NCBI RefSeq assembly: GCF_001984175.1
Contig: NZ_MTQP01000060.1
Location: 62,001-126,000, forward strand
Length of the DNA stretch: 64,000 nucleotides
Source of the DNA: Saccharothrix sp. ALI-22-I
Lineage (GTDB): Bacteria > Actinomycetota > Actinomycetes > Mycobacteriales > Pseudonocardiaceae
Direction of reading: 5' to 3'
The number at the start of each line of letters is the position of its first letter. Within the stretch, counting starts at the first letter, position 1. The notes below the pieces were generated by a model, which saw only the letters and a list, made by a program, of their open reading frames with translations, was not told the DNA's origin and did not search any database. Both the position numbers and the translations under genes were made by a program. This document shows positions 18,119-26,476 of the stretch, in pieces.

Positions 18119-18893
18119 ATCATCCGATCGTGTGACCGCGTTCCTTGTCCACAGTGTACGGACAATGTGTCCACTTCGGCCTGATGTTGGGCTGCTGCCG
18201 GAAGTCGGCAGGGGGGAGCCGGTACGCGCCCGGCGGCGGGCTGCGGAAGTTGGCGACCATACGCTCTGTAGGCCTGGGTACGGCGTTCGGAGATGCCAGG
18301 TCATGCGGACATGCGGGAGCGCATCCGGCCGGCGGTTGCGCTGGCACTGGCCGGAGAATGTGAGAAGTGTTCGTGTCTGAGTGGTCGTTCAGCTCTTTCG
18401 AACACGCAGGAGCGGGAGATTTCCCCGCGCCGATGGGCTGTTCGGGCTAAGGAGGTGTGTGGCCCAGATAACAAAAGTAGCGCCAGGTACTCACATGAGT
18501 ACCTGGCGCTACTTTTTCACTGGAATTCCAGCCTAACTGGTGTCCGAGAGGTCGTCTTGGACCCCCAAACGCGGGAAATCTCCCGTGTTCAATAGAACAC
18601 GGAGAGTCATACATGCAGCTTATCGGCTTGATCAGACGTCCTGGATCGCAAGATGTCGTCACACTGCCGTGTGATTACGTAACGTGACCAGTAGGTGATG
18701 GCGATTGGTTACCGTCTGTCGCGAAAATGGACAGCGGCCCGTGTCAGTGGAGTATTTTCAGGATTCGTGAAAGCTGTCGTGGATTCGATTTGTGTCGTTG
18801 TAATTCCGTCGATCTGTCCACGTTGAAGTGAGCCTGGGCCGGAGGTCGTCTCCGGTGATCACATCGGGAAGTGCGGCGAGTTTGGAGGCGATT
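18119..18893. other. Intergenic region with structured elements
   Basis: There is no gene in about 775 bp. It contains an inverted repeat TTGTCC-N9-GGACAA at 18145-18165 just after the XRE gene, a separately listed long hairpin module (18473-18554), and an A/T-richer stretch (18600-18830) that is probably promoter DNA for the recombinase-like gene. Confidence 0.5.
18473..18554. repeat. Hairpin module, copy 1 (21-bp perfect stem plus 17-nt conserved motif)
   Basis: A 21-bp perfect stem (18473-18493 with 18496-18516, 2-nt loop) ends in a T run. It is followed by the palindrome CTGGAATTCCAG (18520-18531) and by TGGTGTCCGAGAGGTCG (18538-18554). Copy 2 at 28298-28381 has the same layout, the same stem length and the identical 17-mer, but a different stem sequence. 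It could be a bidirectional terminator, a structured RNA or a recombination site. Confidence 0.7.
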
Positions 18894-19472
18894 GTGGTGG
18901 CGACGTCGGACGGCGACGGTCGGGGCGCGTTGGGTTCGTGGATGGCCGGTGCGTCTGGCGACGGGAGACGGGCCGGGTCGGGTGGGGGTGCCGGCGGGGT
19001 GCGGTTTGCGTTCTACGGGTGTGTCGGTGGGTCCGATCCGGAGGGTCCCGGGGTGTCGGAGGCGTGGCAGCGTGAGATGGCCGAGCACACGATCGCCGGT
19101 CGGGGTGTGATCGTGGCGGGCTTCTTCGACGTCGGGGTGACGGCGCGTGTCTCGTGGTCGGATCGTCCGCGGGCGTCGGTGTTGCTTGCGGCGTCCGGTG
19201 TTCCGGGCCGGGGTTTCGACGCTGTCGTGGTCGGTGACTACGAGCGAGCGTTCGGCAGCGTCGCCGAGTTCAAGGAACTGGTCCTGTTGTTCGAGGACCG
19301 CGGAGTCCCGGTGTGGATGCCCGAGGCGGGTGGTCTCGTCTCGGTGAACGGCCCGGATTTTGCAGCGTTGTTGACGGTGTTGCAGTCGGTTGTCCACTCG
19401 CCCGCCGTGCGGGGAGTCGGGGCGGGGAGGCGTCGACTGGGCAGGCAGGGCGGCGGTCGGGTTCGACCTTGA
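18894..19472 (+). CDS. Degenerate, truncated serine recombinase (catalytic domain only)
   Basis: About 192 residues resemble the N-terminal resolvase domain of actinomycete large serine recombinases: FAFYG, then AWQREMAEHTIAGRG, FFDVGVTARVSW, RGFDAVVVGDYERAFGS and PVWMPEAGGLV. It ends where family members continue into the recombinase and zinc-ribbon domains. The catalytic segment, normally YGRVSTED, reads YGCVGGSD here, so both the active-site Arg and nucleophilic Ser are lost. The start (GTG 18894) has GGAGG 5-6 bp upstream, so it may still be translated. It is either a decaying recombinase or a repurposed DNA-binding or dimerisation protein. Its position beside the integrase module fits an element graveyard. 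Confidence 0.7.
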   Translation: MVATSDGDGRGALGSWMAGASGDGRRAGSGGGAGGVRFAFYGCVGGSDPEGPGVSEAWQREMAEHTIAGRGVIVAGFFDVGVTARVSWSDRPRASVLLAASGVPGRGFDAVVVGDYERAFGSVAEFKELVLLFEDRGVPVWMPEAGGLVSVNGPDFAALLTVLQSVVHSPAVRGVGAGRRRLGRQGGGRVRP

Positions 19473-20174
19473 CGGAGGTGCCGTGACTGTTGCTCGGGTC
19501 TCTCTGTGCCCGTGTCGAGTGCCCGGGGCATAGGTGTTCGTGCGGGGCGCGGCCGGAAGCGGGCACGCTGAGATTCGACCGCCGGTCCGTCAGGGTCTGA
19601 CGGTCGACCGGTGCGGTGCTCTCGGGCGGAGAGAGCGTTTGAACGGAGCTGCTCGGGAGGGTGACCTCGATGGGTACCGTGCCAGCGTGATCGGTGAACG
19701 CTGCGGAGTGGCCACAGGGAGAGTCGGCCGGTTCGGGTCGGCGGCTGTGCTGGTCCGGCCGAGTCGATGCGTCGATCCCCGGTCAGGTGACTGCCGGAGT
19801 ACCTACCTGATGCGGTGTGTGGCTCCGCCGCGTCGCGGGATCCGGTGTCGACATCGAGTGCCGGTCCGGTCGTTAGCGGCTACATGGCGTGCCTTCGGTG
19901 AGTAGCCGGTCGCTGTGCGGGCCGTCCGGCTGGTCGTTCCCGCTGAGCGAGGCTGACATGCGCGTGCGATTCTCCACTCACCCGCCGACCGAACGCTGTC
20001 GGCAGTTGCATGGTGCCATGGGGCAACTCGACGTGGAGGGGTCACTGCTCGTAGCACGCACAGTCCGTGTCACGCGCTGATCGTCATGCGGTGTAACAAC
20101 GTCACCGCGTATTGTGACTTCACCCAATGCTCAGTCGCGGGATCGGCCTGCGGCCGCGATGGGGGGAGGTCCCC
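19473..20174. other. Intergenic region before the CHAT operon
   Basis: No convincing gene is seen in about 700 bp. A short open frame at 19959-20081 (40 codons, MRVRFSTHPPTERCRQLHG...) has no support beyond its start. An inverted repeat GCGGTG-N9-CACCGC at 20088-20108 lies about 70 bp upstream of the Trypco1 gene and may be part of its promoter. A G-rich Shine-Dalgarno (GGGGGGAGGT) is at 20161-20170. Confidence 0.4.
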
Positions 20175-20528
20175 ATGCCTGTCGTGGCAGTGCCCACCGA
20201 GGGAGAGCAGCCGACGATCTTCGTCGAGGTCGCCACGGTTCCGACATCGAAGTCCGATTGGGAGGACGACAAGGTCCGAGGACCTGCTGCGGAGAAGGCG
20301 GTGGCCGTCGCTCGTGATCTTCTCGGCGACGGTGTCGAGCTGGCACGTTCGTGCGCGCAGCGGTTCACCGAGGGGCTCAAGGATCTCGGTCGAGGTGTCG
20401 CGCCCCATGAGGTGGAGCTCCAACTGGGCATTACGTTGGACGCTGAACTCGGTGCGGTGCTGGCGAAGACGAAGACGAGCGCCCAGCTCCAGATCACGCT
20501 GCGCTGGCAACTTGTGGAGGAGAGGTGA
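20175..20528 (+). CDS. Trypco1-domain protein (trypsin-co-occurring domain 1)
   Basis: The 117-residue protein fits the Trypco1 pattern: an N-terminal strand set (TIFVEVATVP), a central helix (AVAVARDLLGDGVELARSCAQ) and a C-terminal strand segment (VELQLGITLDAELGAVLAK, then AQLQITLRW). These domains are found with trypsin-like or caspase-like proteases and NTPases in bacterial conflict systems and are thought to be adaptor modules. The ATG at 20175 has GGGGGGAGGT just upstream. It is the first of five co-directional, overlapping genes; its stop overlaps the GTG of the MoxR ATPase (GTGA). Confidence 0.8.
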   Translation: MPVVAVPTEGEQPTIFVEVATVPTSKSDWEDDKVRGPAAEKAVAVARDLLGDGVELARSCAQRFTEGLKDLGRGVAPHEVELQLGITLDAELGAVLAKTKTSAQLQITLRWQLVEER

Positions 20529-21481
20529 CCGATCGGCCCGACCGTGCGGTGCTCCCGTACACCTACATAGTCGGGCAGGAACAACTCAAGGCCGCGTTGG
20601 AACTGAGCTACATCGCCCCGCGTGTCGGCGGTGTGCTCGCGACGGGTGACCGCGGCACCGCCAAGTCGATGACCGTGCGGGCGTTCGCGGTGATGATGAC
20701 CGGACACCTGCCGGTGACCCTCCCGATCAACGCCACTGACGACCGCGTGCTTGGAGGGTGGCGGCTCGACGAACTCGTGCGCGGCCGGGCCGTAGAACAG
20801 CACGGCCTGATCGAGGAGGCGGGCGAGAACGGAGTGCTCTACGTCGACGAGATCAACCTCCTCGACGATCACCTGGTCAACATCATCCTCGACGTGTCCT
20901 CGACCGGCATCCTCACGATCCAGCGCGAGGGCGTCGACCGCCAGCTTGAGCTGGAGTTCAACCTCGTCGGCACGATGAACCCGGAGGAAGGCGGCCTGCG
21001 TCCGCAGCTGCTCGACCGCTTCGGTCTCTCGGTGGACATCCGGGCGGAGACCGACCCGGAGCGACGCAGGGAGATCCTGCAGACCGTGCTGCGGTTCGAC
21101 GAGGCGCGATCCCACGCGGTGGCGGGCTTCATCGAGCGCGGTCGCGCGAACGACAGCAAACTGAGGCTCAGGCTGGGCATGGCGCGTGACCGCCTCTACG
21201 ACGTCGCGTTGGATTACGACATGGCTGGCCTGTGCGCGGAGATCGCCGCGGCCTTCCAGGTCAGCGGTCACCGGGGTGACCTGGTTGCCGCGTTGGCTGC
21301 CCGGGCCCTCGCGGCGTTGGAGGGTGAAGACAAGGTGTCGGCGCGACACCTGCTGCGGGTGGCGCCACTCGCGCTGCAGCATCGGCGGCACCCGAGCGGC
21401 GGTCAGCGAGGCCCCGTGTCCTGGACGGACGACGACCAGCAGCGCCTGGAGAACCTCGTCGCCGAGGCGAGCGAGCCGTGA
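20525..21481 (+). CDS. MoxR/ChlI-type AAA+ ATPase of a vWA-MoxR conflict system
   Basis: This 318-residue AAA+ protein closely resembles magnesium-chelatase ChlI/MoxR ATPases. It has Walker A GDRGTAKS at residues 41-48, Walker B VLYVDEINLL near 104, sensor 1 LVGTMNPEEGGLRPQLLDRF, and a helical lid to the C-terminus. With the following ChlD-like vWA protein it should form a chelatase-like remodelling pair, which in vWA-MoxR ternary systems is predicted to regulate an effector. No porphyrin or cobalamin genes are nearby, so a metal-chelatase role is unlikely. GTGA overlaps at both ends show translational coupling. Motifs are intact. Confidence 0.88.
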   Translation: MTDRPDRAVLPYTYIVGQEQLKAALELSYIAPRVGGVLATGDRGTAKSMTVRAFAVMMTGHLPVTLPINATDDRVLGGWRLDELVRGRAVEQHGLIEEAGENGVLYVDEINLLDDHLVNIILDVSSTGILTIQREGVDRQLELEFNLVGTMNPEEGGLRPQLLDRFGLSVDIRAETDPERRREILQTVLRFDEARSHAVAGFIERGRANDSKLRLRLGMARDRLYDVALDYDMAGLCAEIAAAFQVSGHRGDLVAALAARALAALEGEDKVSARHLLRVAPLALQHRRHPSGGQRGPVSWTDDDQQRLENLVAEASEP

Positions 21482-23304
21482 CCGGCATACCGGAGCTCGA
21501 GCTCACCCGGCTCCTCACCTGTGCCGCGCTCGAACCGGGACTGGACGGCGTGCTCCTGCTGGACCTGCCGGCCCGGCCGTTGTTGGCCGCGGCCGAGATG
21601 CTCGCGGACATCCTGGGGGAGGACACGCGGATCGCCGTCCTCGGTACGCACGAACAGGAAGACGACCTGTGGTTCTCGTTCCGGACGTGGACCGAGCAGG
21701 GCACGCTAACGTTCACCCCTGTGCGAGGACCGTTGCTGCACGACGGTCGTCTCGTGGTCGTCGTGCCCGATCTCGCCCGGTTGAGCCTGGCCGCGACACG
21801 CGCCGCCGTGGTGACACTCGGCTCGCCGGTCGCGCTGCTGGAGCGACATGGAATCTCGGTTCGGACGGCCAACTACGCGTACTGGCTGGCGTCCTGCGCC
21901 GCAGGCGACATCGGCCAGGTCAGCCCGCACCTGCTCGACCGCTTCACGGCGCGTTTCCCGGCGGGCCGCGCGGTCACGACGGTCGAGCCCGTGGATCGTG
22001 TGTGGGCTTTCGCCAACGGCGATCCCGAACCCGTCTTCCGCGTTCCCCGGCCACCCGAGTCGTGGCTGCGGGCGTTGGAGCCCGGCGCCGTGGTTCCCGA
22101 GGTCTCGGACGCGGCGGCCGTCCGGGCGATCGCGTTGCACGACGCCCGGTTCGGCGTTCGTCGTCCGCTCGCGCTGCTGCGGCTCGCCCGCGCGTTCGCC
22201 CGCCTGGACGGTGCCGCCGAGGTCACAGTGGGGCACGTCGACGCCGCCGCGGCCCTGACGCGGCTGACATCGTCCGCGAAACCCACCGTCGCTCCCAGCA
22301 ACCCGCCCGAGGCGCCCGCCGCGGAACCCGAGGACCGCGGCGGGGCGGTGGCACCGGTGACACCGGCCGACACGGCGGTCGAGGAGACGCAGGGGCCCGC
22401 CGTCGTGCCCACACCGATCCTCGCGGGCCCGCCGCCCGAATCGATGGACGTCGTGCACGTGCCCGTGGCGCATGATCCGTTCCCCGAGGACGCCGTCGAA
22501 CCCGAGCGGGAGGCGACCCCGTTAGTCCTGCCGTGGCAGCGGCGTCGCGGCACAACCTCCGACCGGGGCGAGGTCATCGGTACGGAGCCGACGAACCGAC
22601 TGGCCGACATCGCGTGGGTCGCGTCGCTGCGGGAGGCGGCGAAGTACCAGGCCGTGCGCGGCCAGGGCAGCGAGGGCTTGCGGGTCTGCGCGGGGGATCT
22701 GCGCCGCTACCGTCGTTCCCCCAAGACCGAGCACCTGCTCGTACTGGTGCTCGACCACACCTGTCACCAGGACTGGGACTGGAGCCCGGCGCTCGCGGAA
22801 CACCTGCGGCTGGCCTACACCCGCCGGGCCACGGTATGCCTGGTCGAGGTGGGGGCCGCATCCGCCGAACTCGAGCTGAGGGCCGAACGGGTGATGGCCC
22901 GGAGCCTGCTGGACCCGAGGGTAGCCGCGGCCCTCGAACGGCCGCAGGGCACCGCCACCCCGCTCGCCCACGGCCTCGAACTCGCCCGCGCTGCGTTGCG
23001 CCACGCGCTGCAGCACGGGCGCACCCCGGTCAGCGATGCCACGCTCGTCGTGGTGACCGACGGGCTGGGCAACGTGCCGCTGGAAGCGAGCCTGCGTGGC
23101 ACCGTCGAAGAGCCGGTCCGCGCCGAGGGAATCGACGACGCGATCGCCGGAGGGAAGGCCATCGCGGAGCTGGACCGGGTGTTGCCGGTCGTCGTGCTGC
23201 CGCCCCGCGTTCCATATCCGGACGTACCGCTGGACCTCGCGCGCGCCTTCGGGCCGCGCTGTCTCGTCGTCGCCGCGACGGGAGACGGGCCATGGTCGAA
23301 CTGA
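21478..23304 (+). CDS. ChlD-like protein: inactive AAA domain plus vWA domain
   Basis: The 608-residue protein has an N-terminal ChlD-like AAA region without a Walker A (residues 1-260, LLTCAALEPGLDGVLLLD and HLLDRFTARFPAGRAV). A Pro/Glu-rich linker follows (about 270-370), then a C-terminal von Willebrand A domain. The metal-site motifs are divergent: LVLDHTCHQDW in place of DxSxS, GTATPLAHG for the conserved Thr, and VVVTDGLGN. The organisation mirrors BchD/ChlD and the vWA partners of MoxR ATPases. It starts inside the stop of the MoxR gene (GTGA) and overlaps the CHAT gene by 13 bp. I infer that it links the MoxR ring to the CHAT protease or the WD40 sensor. Confidence 0.82.
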   Translation: MTGIPELELTRLLTCAALEPGLDGVLLLDLPARPLLAAAEMLADILGEDTRIAVLGTHEQEDDLWFSFRTWTEQGTLTFTPVRGPLLHDGRLVVVVPDLARLSLAATRAAVVTLGSPVALLERHGISVRTANYAYWLASCAAGDIGQVSPHLLDRFTARFPAGRAVTTVEPVDRVWAFANGDPEPVFRVPRPPESWLRALEPGAVVPEVSDAAAVRAIALHDARFGVRRPLALLRLARAFARLDGAAEVTVGHVDAAAALTRLTSSAKPTVAPSNPPEAPAAEPEDRGGAVAPVTPADTAVEETQGPAVVPTPILAGPPPESMDVVHVPVAHDPFPEDAVEPEREATPLVLPWQRRRGTTSDRGEVIGTEPTNRLADIAWVASLREAAKYQAVRGQGSEGLRVCAGDLRRYRRSPKTEHLLVLVLDHTCHQDWDWSPALAEHLRLAYTRRATVCLVEVGAASAELELRAERVMARSLLDPRVAAALERPQGTATPLAHGLELARAALRHALQHGRTPVSDATLVVVTDGLGNVPLEASLRGTVEEPVRAEGIDDAIAGGKAIAELDRVLPVVVLPPRVPYPDVPLDLARAFGPRCLVVAATGDGPWSN

Positions 23305-24533
23305 ACCGGATCCTCCAGGGCGACACACGCACCCTACCGGCACAACCGGCTCCGGTGGTCGCGGGCGTGCAGGAACCCGAGGCCGAATCCGCTGACCTGG
23401 AACCACTCGGCGCGTTCTCCGCCGACGTGTCCGCGCGCATGAAGCCGACGTACGCGCTGATGCAGATCAATCGCGCCGGCGAGGACTACTTTGCCGTCAC
23501 AGGAAGTCATCACGACAACCAGTTGCAATTGCGGACGCGCACCATGTCGAAGCCGAAGCTCGCCCTCGGCGACCTGGCGGACAGGGACAGCGAGGAGCGG
23601 CAGCAGGCGCGCAACATCCGGCTGCTGATGCGGGAGTGGTCCCGGCACGCCGAGTCGATCCGGGACTGGATCGAAGGACTCAGGGCTGCCGTCGGCGATC
23701 AGGACCTGCACATCGTGGTGTGGGACGACACCGGCTACGAGATCCCATGGGAGCTTCTGTACCTGTGGGGCGACGAGCGCGCCGGCCGGACCCGCGGGTG
23801 GCTCGGCGAACTGCTCGCCATGACCCGGATGGTCACGATCCACGCCGGTGACCCCACCGAGCAGTGGGACCCGATCGCACTGGGCGACCACGTGTCCTCC
23901 GGCGACACGATCGCGCACCTTGGCGAGGGTATGGAAAACGATCTGGCTTCGCTGACGGGGTTCAGTCCGTCGGTGATGACCGAGGCCGGACTCTTGACAC
24001 GCCTCGAGGACGAAGCACCCGTGGCATTGGTGTACGTAGCTGCCCACGGCGAGTTCTCCGCCAGCATGACGGAGCTGACGCTGGGCGGGCTCGGGCTCGC
24101 CGAATTCGACTACGGTTCGTTGCCGGCGTTGCTGGGTTCGCACGGCGTGGTGTTCATGAACGCCTGCCACTCCGCCCGCCTGATCAACGAGGAGCGGCTG
24201 ATCAAAGACGAGCGGCGCAATCACGTGCTGTTCGGTTTCGCCGAGATGTTCCTGCGCAAGGGCGCGGCCACTGTCGTCGGCACGGTTGGCAAGGTCGAGA
24301 CCGACCGTGCGCACCATGTGGCGCACGAAGTGCTGAGCGAGATCGTCGACGATCCGCAGGTGTCGGTCGCCGAGGCTGTCCGGCGCGTCCGTGCGCGTGC
24401 TGCGGCGAAGGTGCAGACCCGTCGACCTCATCAGGAGGAGTTGAAGGAGTTCTTCTACACCTTCATGTACGTCTGCTACGGCAACCCGTACACCAAGATC
24501 GGCGTGCCGGGGAACGGGGCGGACGATGCCTGA
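23292..24533 (+). CDS. CHAT-domain caspase-like protease
   Basis: The 413-residue protein has a variable N-terminal region (about 1-130) and a C-terminal CHAT (caspase HetF-associated) peptidase domain. The His-Cys dyad is clear: YVAAHGEFS with His252 and FMNACHSAR with Cys292. The upstream substrate-pocket segment (HIVVWDDTGYEIPWELLYLW) is also typical. CHAT proteases in defence loci are effector proteases switched on by a sensor and can cause host shut-down. It overlaps the vWA gene by 13 bp and the WD40 gene by 8 bp, making it the likely effector of this operon. Substrate and trigger are unknown. Confidence 0.88.
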   Translation: MVELNRILQGDTRTLPAQPAPVVAGVQEPEAESADLEPLGAFSADVSARMKPTYALMQINRAGEDYFAVTGSHHDNQLQLRTRTMSKPKLALGDLADRDSEERQQARNIRLLMREWSRHAESIRDWIEGLRAAVGDQDLHIVVWDDTGYEIPWELLYLWGDERAGRTRGWLGELLAMTRMVTIHAGDPTEQWDPIALGDHVSSGDTIAHLGEGMENDLASLTGFSPSVMTEAGLLTRLEDEAPVALVYVAAHGEFSASMTELTLGGLGLAEFDYGSLPALLGSHGVVFMNACHSARLINEERLIKDERRNHVLFGFAEMFLRKGAATVVGTVGKVETDRAHHVAHEVLSEIVDDPQVSVAEAVRRVRARAAAKVQTRRPHQEELKEFFYTFMYVCYGNPYTKIGVPGNGADDA

Positions 24534-25857
24534 ACACGAACTGGTACTCGAGCCGTTGGTGAGCTGGCCGAGAGAAGTCGCGACCGGGCACGACTACCTC
24601 GTCACCGCGGATCTGCGTACGGTGACCGACTCCTCGGACTGGCCGTACGACGAGGAGGAGTTCGAGTTCACGTGCGTGCTCGACGCCTATCCGCTCTTCG
24701 AAAGCCGGGCGATCGGGGACCCGATCCTGCTGCTGCACCGCTTCGGCGGTACATACCGCCCCGTGCGCTTCGCGATCTCGCCCCGGATCGAAGCCGTCGA
24801 CGACACAGCCGCTGGCGAACACGCCATCTGGTTGACCTATGTGAACCGCTGGGGCGTGCCCGTCCACACCGTGCGGCTGCCGCTGCAGTTCTCCGATGCC
24901 GCGGCGGCAGAATCATCCGGCCTCACGGTGCGGATCTGGAACTTCCCGACTGGACCAGAGCCCGAGCTGCACCACACCCTCCGAGTGAATGCGGTGGCGG
25001 TGGCGCCGGATGGCACCTGGCTCGCCAGCGCTGGCGGCGACGACGGGACGGTGCGGATCTGGGACGTCGCGACCGGCAAGGAACGCGCCGTGCTGCGCGG
25101 CCACACCGACTGGGTCCGCTCGGTGGCGGTGGCGCCGGACGGCACCTGGCTCGCCAGCGCTGGCGGCGACGACGGGACGGTGCGGATCTGGGACCTCGCG
25201 ACCGGCAAGGAACGCGCCGTGCTGCGCGGCCACACCGACTGGGTCCGCTCGGTGGCGGTGGCGCCGGACGGCACCTGGCTCGCCAGCGGCGACGCCAGGG
25301 GGTTGGTGCGGATCTGGGACGTCGCGACCGGCACGCTACGCGCGGTGCTGCACGGCGGCACCGGCTGGGTCCGCGCAGTGGCAGTGGCACCCGACGGCAC
25401 CTGGCTCGCCAGCGCAAGCGGCGACGACGGGACGGTGCGGATCTGGGACGTCGCGACCGGCAAGGAACGCGCGGTGCTGCGTGGCCGCACCGGCTGGGTC
25501 CGCTCGGTGGCGGTGGCGCCGGACGGCACCTGGCTCGCCAGCGCTGGCGGCGACGACGGGACGGTGCGGATCTGGGACGTCGCGACCGGCAAGGAACGCG
25601 CCGTGCTGCGCGGCCACACCGGCTGGGTGAATGCGGTGGCGGTGGCGCCGGACGGCACCTGGCTCGCCAGCGCCGGTGACGACGGGACGGTGCGGATTTG
25701 GGATGTTGCGGTCGGCCACGTGTCGGCCATCATGCGACTGGAGCAAGCTGCGACCGCATGCGCGTGGAGCCCTGGCGGCGACTCAATCGCGGTGGGCGGC
25801 TTCCGAGGGCTTTACCTCTTTGATTTCCATTCCGGTCATAGGGAGCAGGCGCAGTAG
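24526..25857 (+). CDS. WD40-repeat protein, probable sensor or scaffold of the CHAT system
   Basis: The 443-residue protein starts with a unique domain of about 140 residues (LVLEPLVSWPREVATGHDYL). A WD40 propeller of about six visible repeats follows, each with VAVAPDGTWLAS and DGTVRIWDVATG. There is no membrane segment. In vWA-MoxR systems such propeller proteins are thought to sense or scaffold. Repeats are nearly identical at DNA level, unlike old propellers, which suggests recent amplification or gene conversion. The ATG at 24526 overlaps the CHAT stop. It is the last gene of the operon. Confidence 0.85.
   Translation: MPEHELVLEPLVSWPREVATGHDYLVTADLRTVTDSSDWPYDEEEFEFTCVLDAYPLFESRAIGDPILLLHRFGGTYRPVRFAISPRIEAVDDTAAGEHAIWLTYVNRWGVPVHTVRLPLQFSDAAAAESSGLTVRIWNFPTGPEPELHHTLRVNAVAVAPDGTWLASAGGDDGTVRIWDVATGKERAVLRGHTDWVRSVAVAPDGTWLASAGGDDGTVRIWDLATGKERAVLRGHTDWVRSVAVAPDGTWLASGDARGLVRIWDVATGTLRAVLHGGTGWVRAVAVAPDGTWLASASGDDGTVRIWDVATGKERAVLRGRTGWVRSVAVAPDGTWLASAGGDDGTVRIWDVATGKERAVLRGHTGWVNAVAVAPDGTWLASAGDDGTVRIWDVAVGHVSAIMRLEQAATACAWSPGGDSIAVGGFRGLYLFDFHSGHREQAQ
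24992..25720 (+). repeat. Near-identical 129-bp tandem repeats inside the WD40 gene
   Basis: Repeat units begin at about 24992, 25121 and 25250 (129-bp period, 43 codons), with later units one or two codons shorter. Long blocks such as GTGGCGGTGGCGCCGGA and ACGGTGCGGATCTGGGA recur with very few changes. This is a classic substrate for copy-number change by recombination. Confidence 0.85.
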
Positions 25858-26476
25858 CGCGAACGCGTTCGTCACGCTCAGGTAGGCCAGCCGAAGCAGT
25901 ACGACCGACCATCATGCCGTGCTGATCAACAACAGCGCGAGATCGCGACGGCTTCCATGCACCGTCTCTGCAGTCCTCCGTCACCTGCGCGGATGAGGTT
26001 GTCGGCAGGCGCAGTGCCCGCGTACGGGGACGGGCCATGATCGACGTCGCCGCCGTGCTGGCGGGTGCAGGCGTCGGGGGCGAGGTGACCGTGGTCGACG
26101 ACGCACCCACTGAGCGAGGTTCGGCGGGACGCTCTCTCATCGGCTGCCCACCTGCGGTCAAGGGTGTGGCTCACTCATGGCGTGCGTCCTGCCGGGCATT
26201 GACCGTGCCGCGAGTCGACAAATAGCCGACGAGCGTGCGTTGAGAGCGTTTCCTTGTGCTCACGTGCGACCGTCGTGGTCGGCGCCTGCGGAGGTTCACC
26301 CGGTCCAGCGATGGCACGAGGTTGCTCGACGGTGGAGTGTGGCGAGCATGGCGTGGGATTGAGCGTGTTCGGCCGTCGGGTGGCGTTATGGCTCCGCCTT
26401 GTGAAGCCGTGTAGCGGGGCTGTAGAGCGTGCCGGGGTGCGAACGGGCGTCGGCATTGTCTGTGGAGGTGCTCGCC
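25858..26476. other. Intergenic region, no gene seen
   Basis: I see no supported gene in about 620 bp between the WD40 gene and the EEP-fold gene. Short open frames on both strands have poor codon usage. A good Shine-Dalgarno (GGAGGTG, 26464-26470) precedes the next start. Confidence 0.5.

Noticed and set aside
18538..18600. A tRNA-Ser-like 5' half (GGTGTCCGAGAGGTC...)
   Set aside because: The D-arm-like words are there, but no acceptor stem, anticodon arm or T-arm can be folded around them. The second copy diverges right after the motif.
23334..24431. A 365-codon minus-strand frame opposite the CHAT gene
   Set aside because: The plus-strand frame has the CHAT catalytic His and Cys in their expected context. 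The minus-strand product has no recognisable features.
24837..25733. Long minus-strand open frames opposite the WD40 gene
   Set aside because: They are repetitive antisense shadows of the WD40 repeats with no ribosome site.
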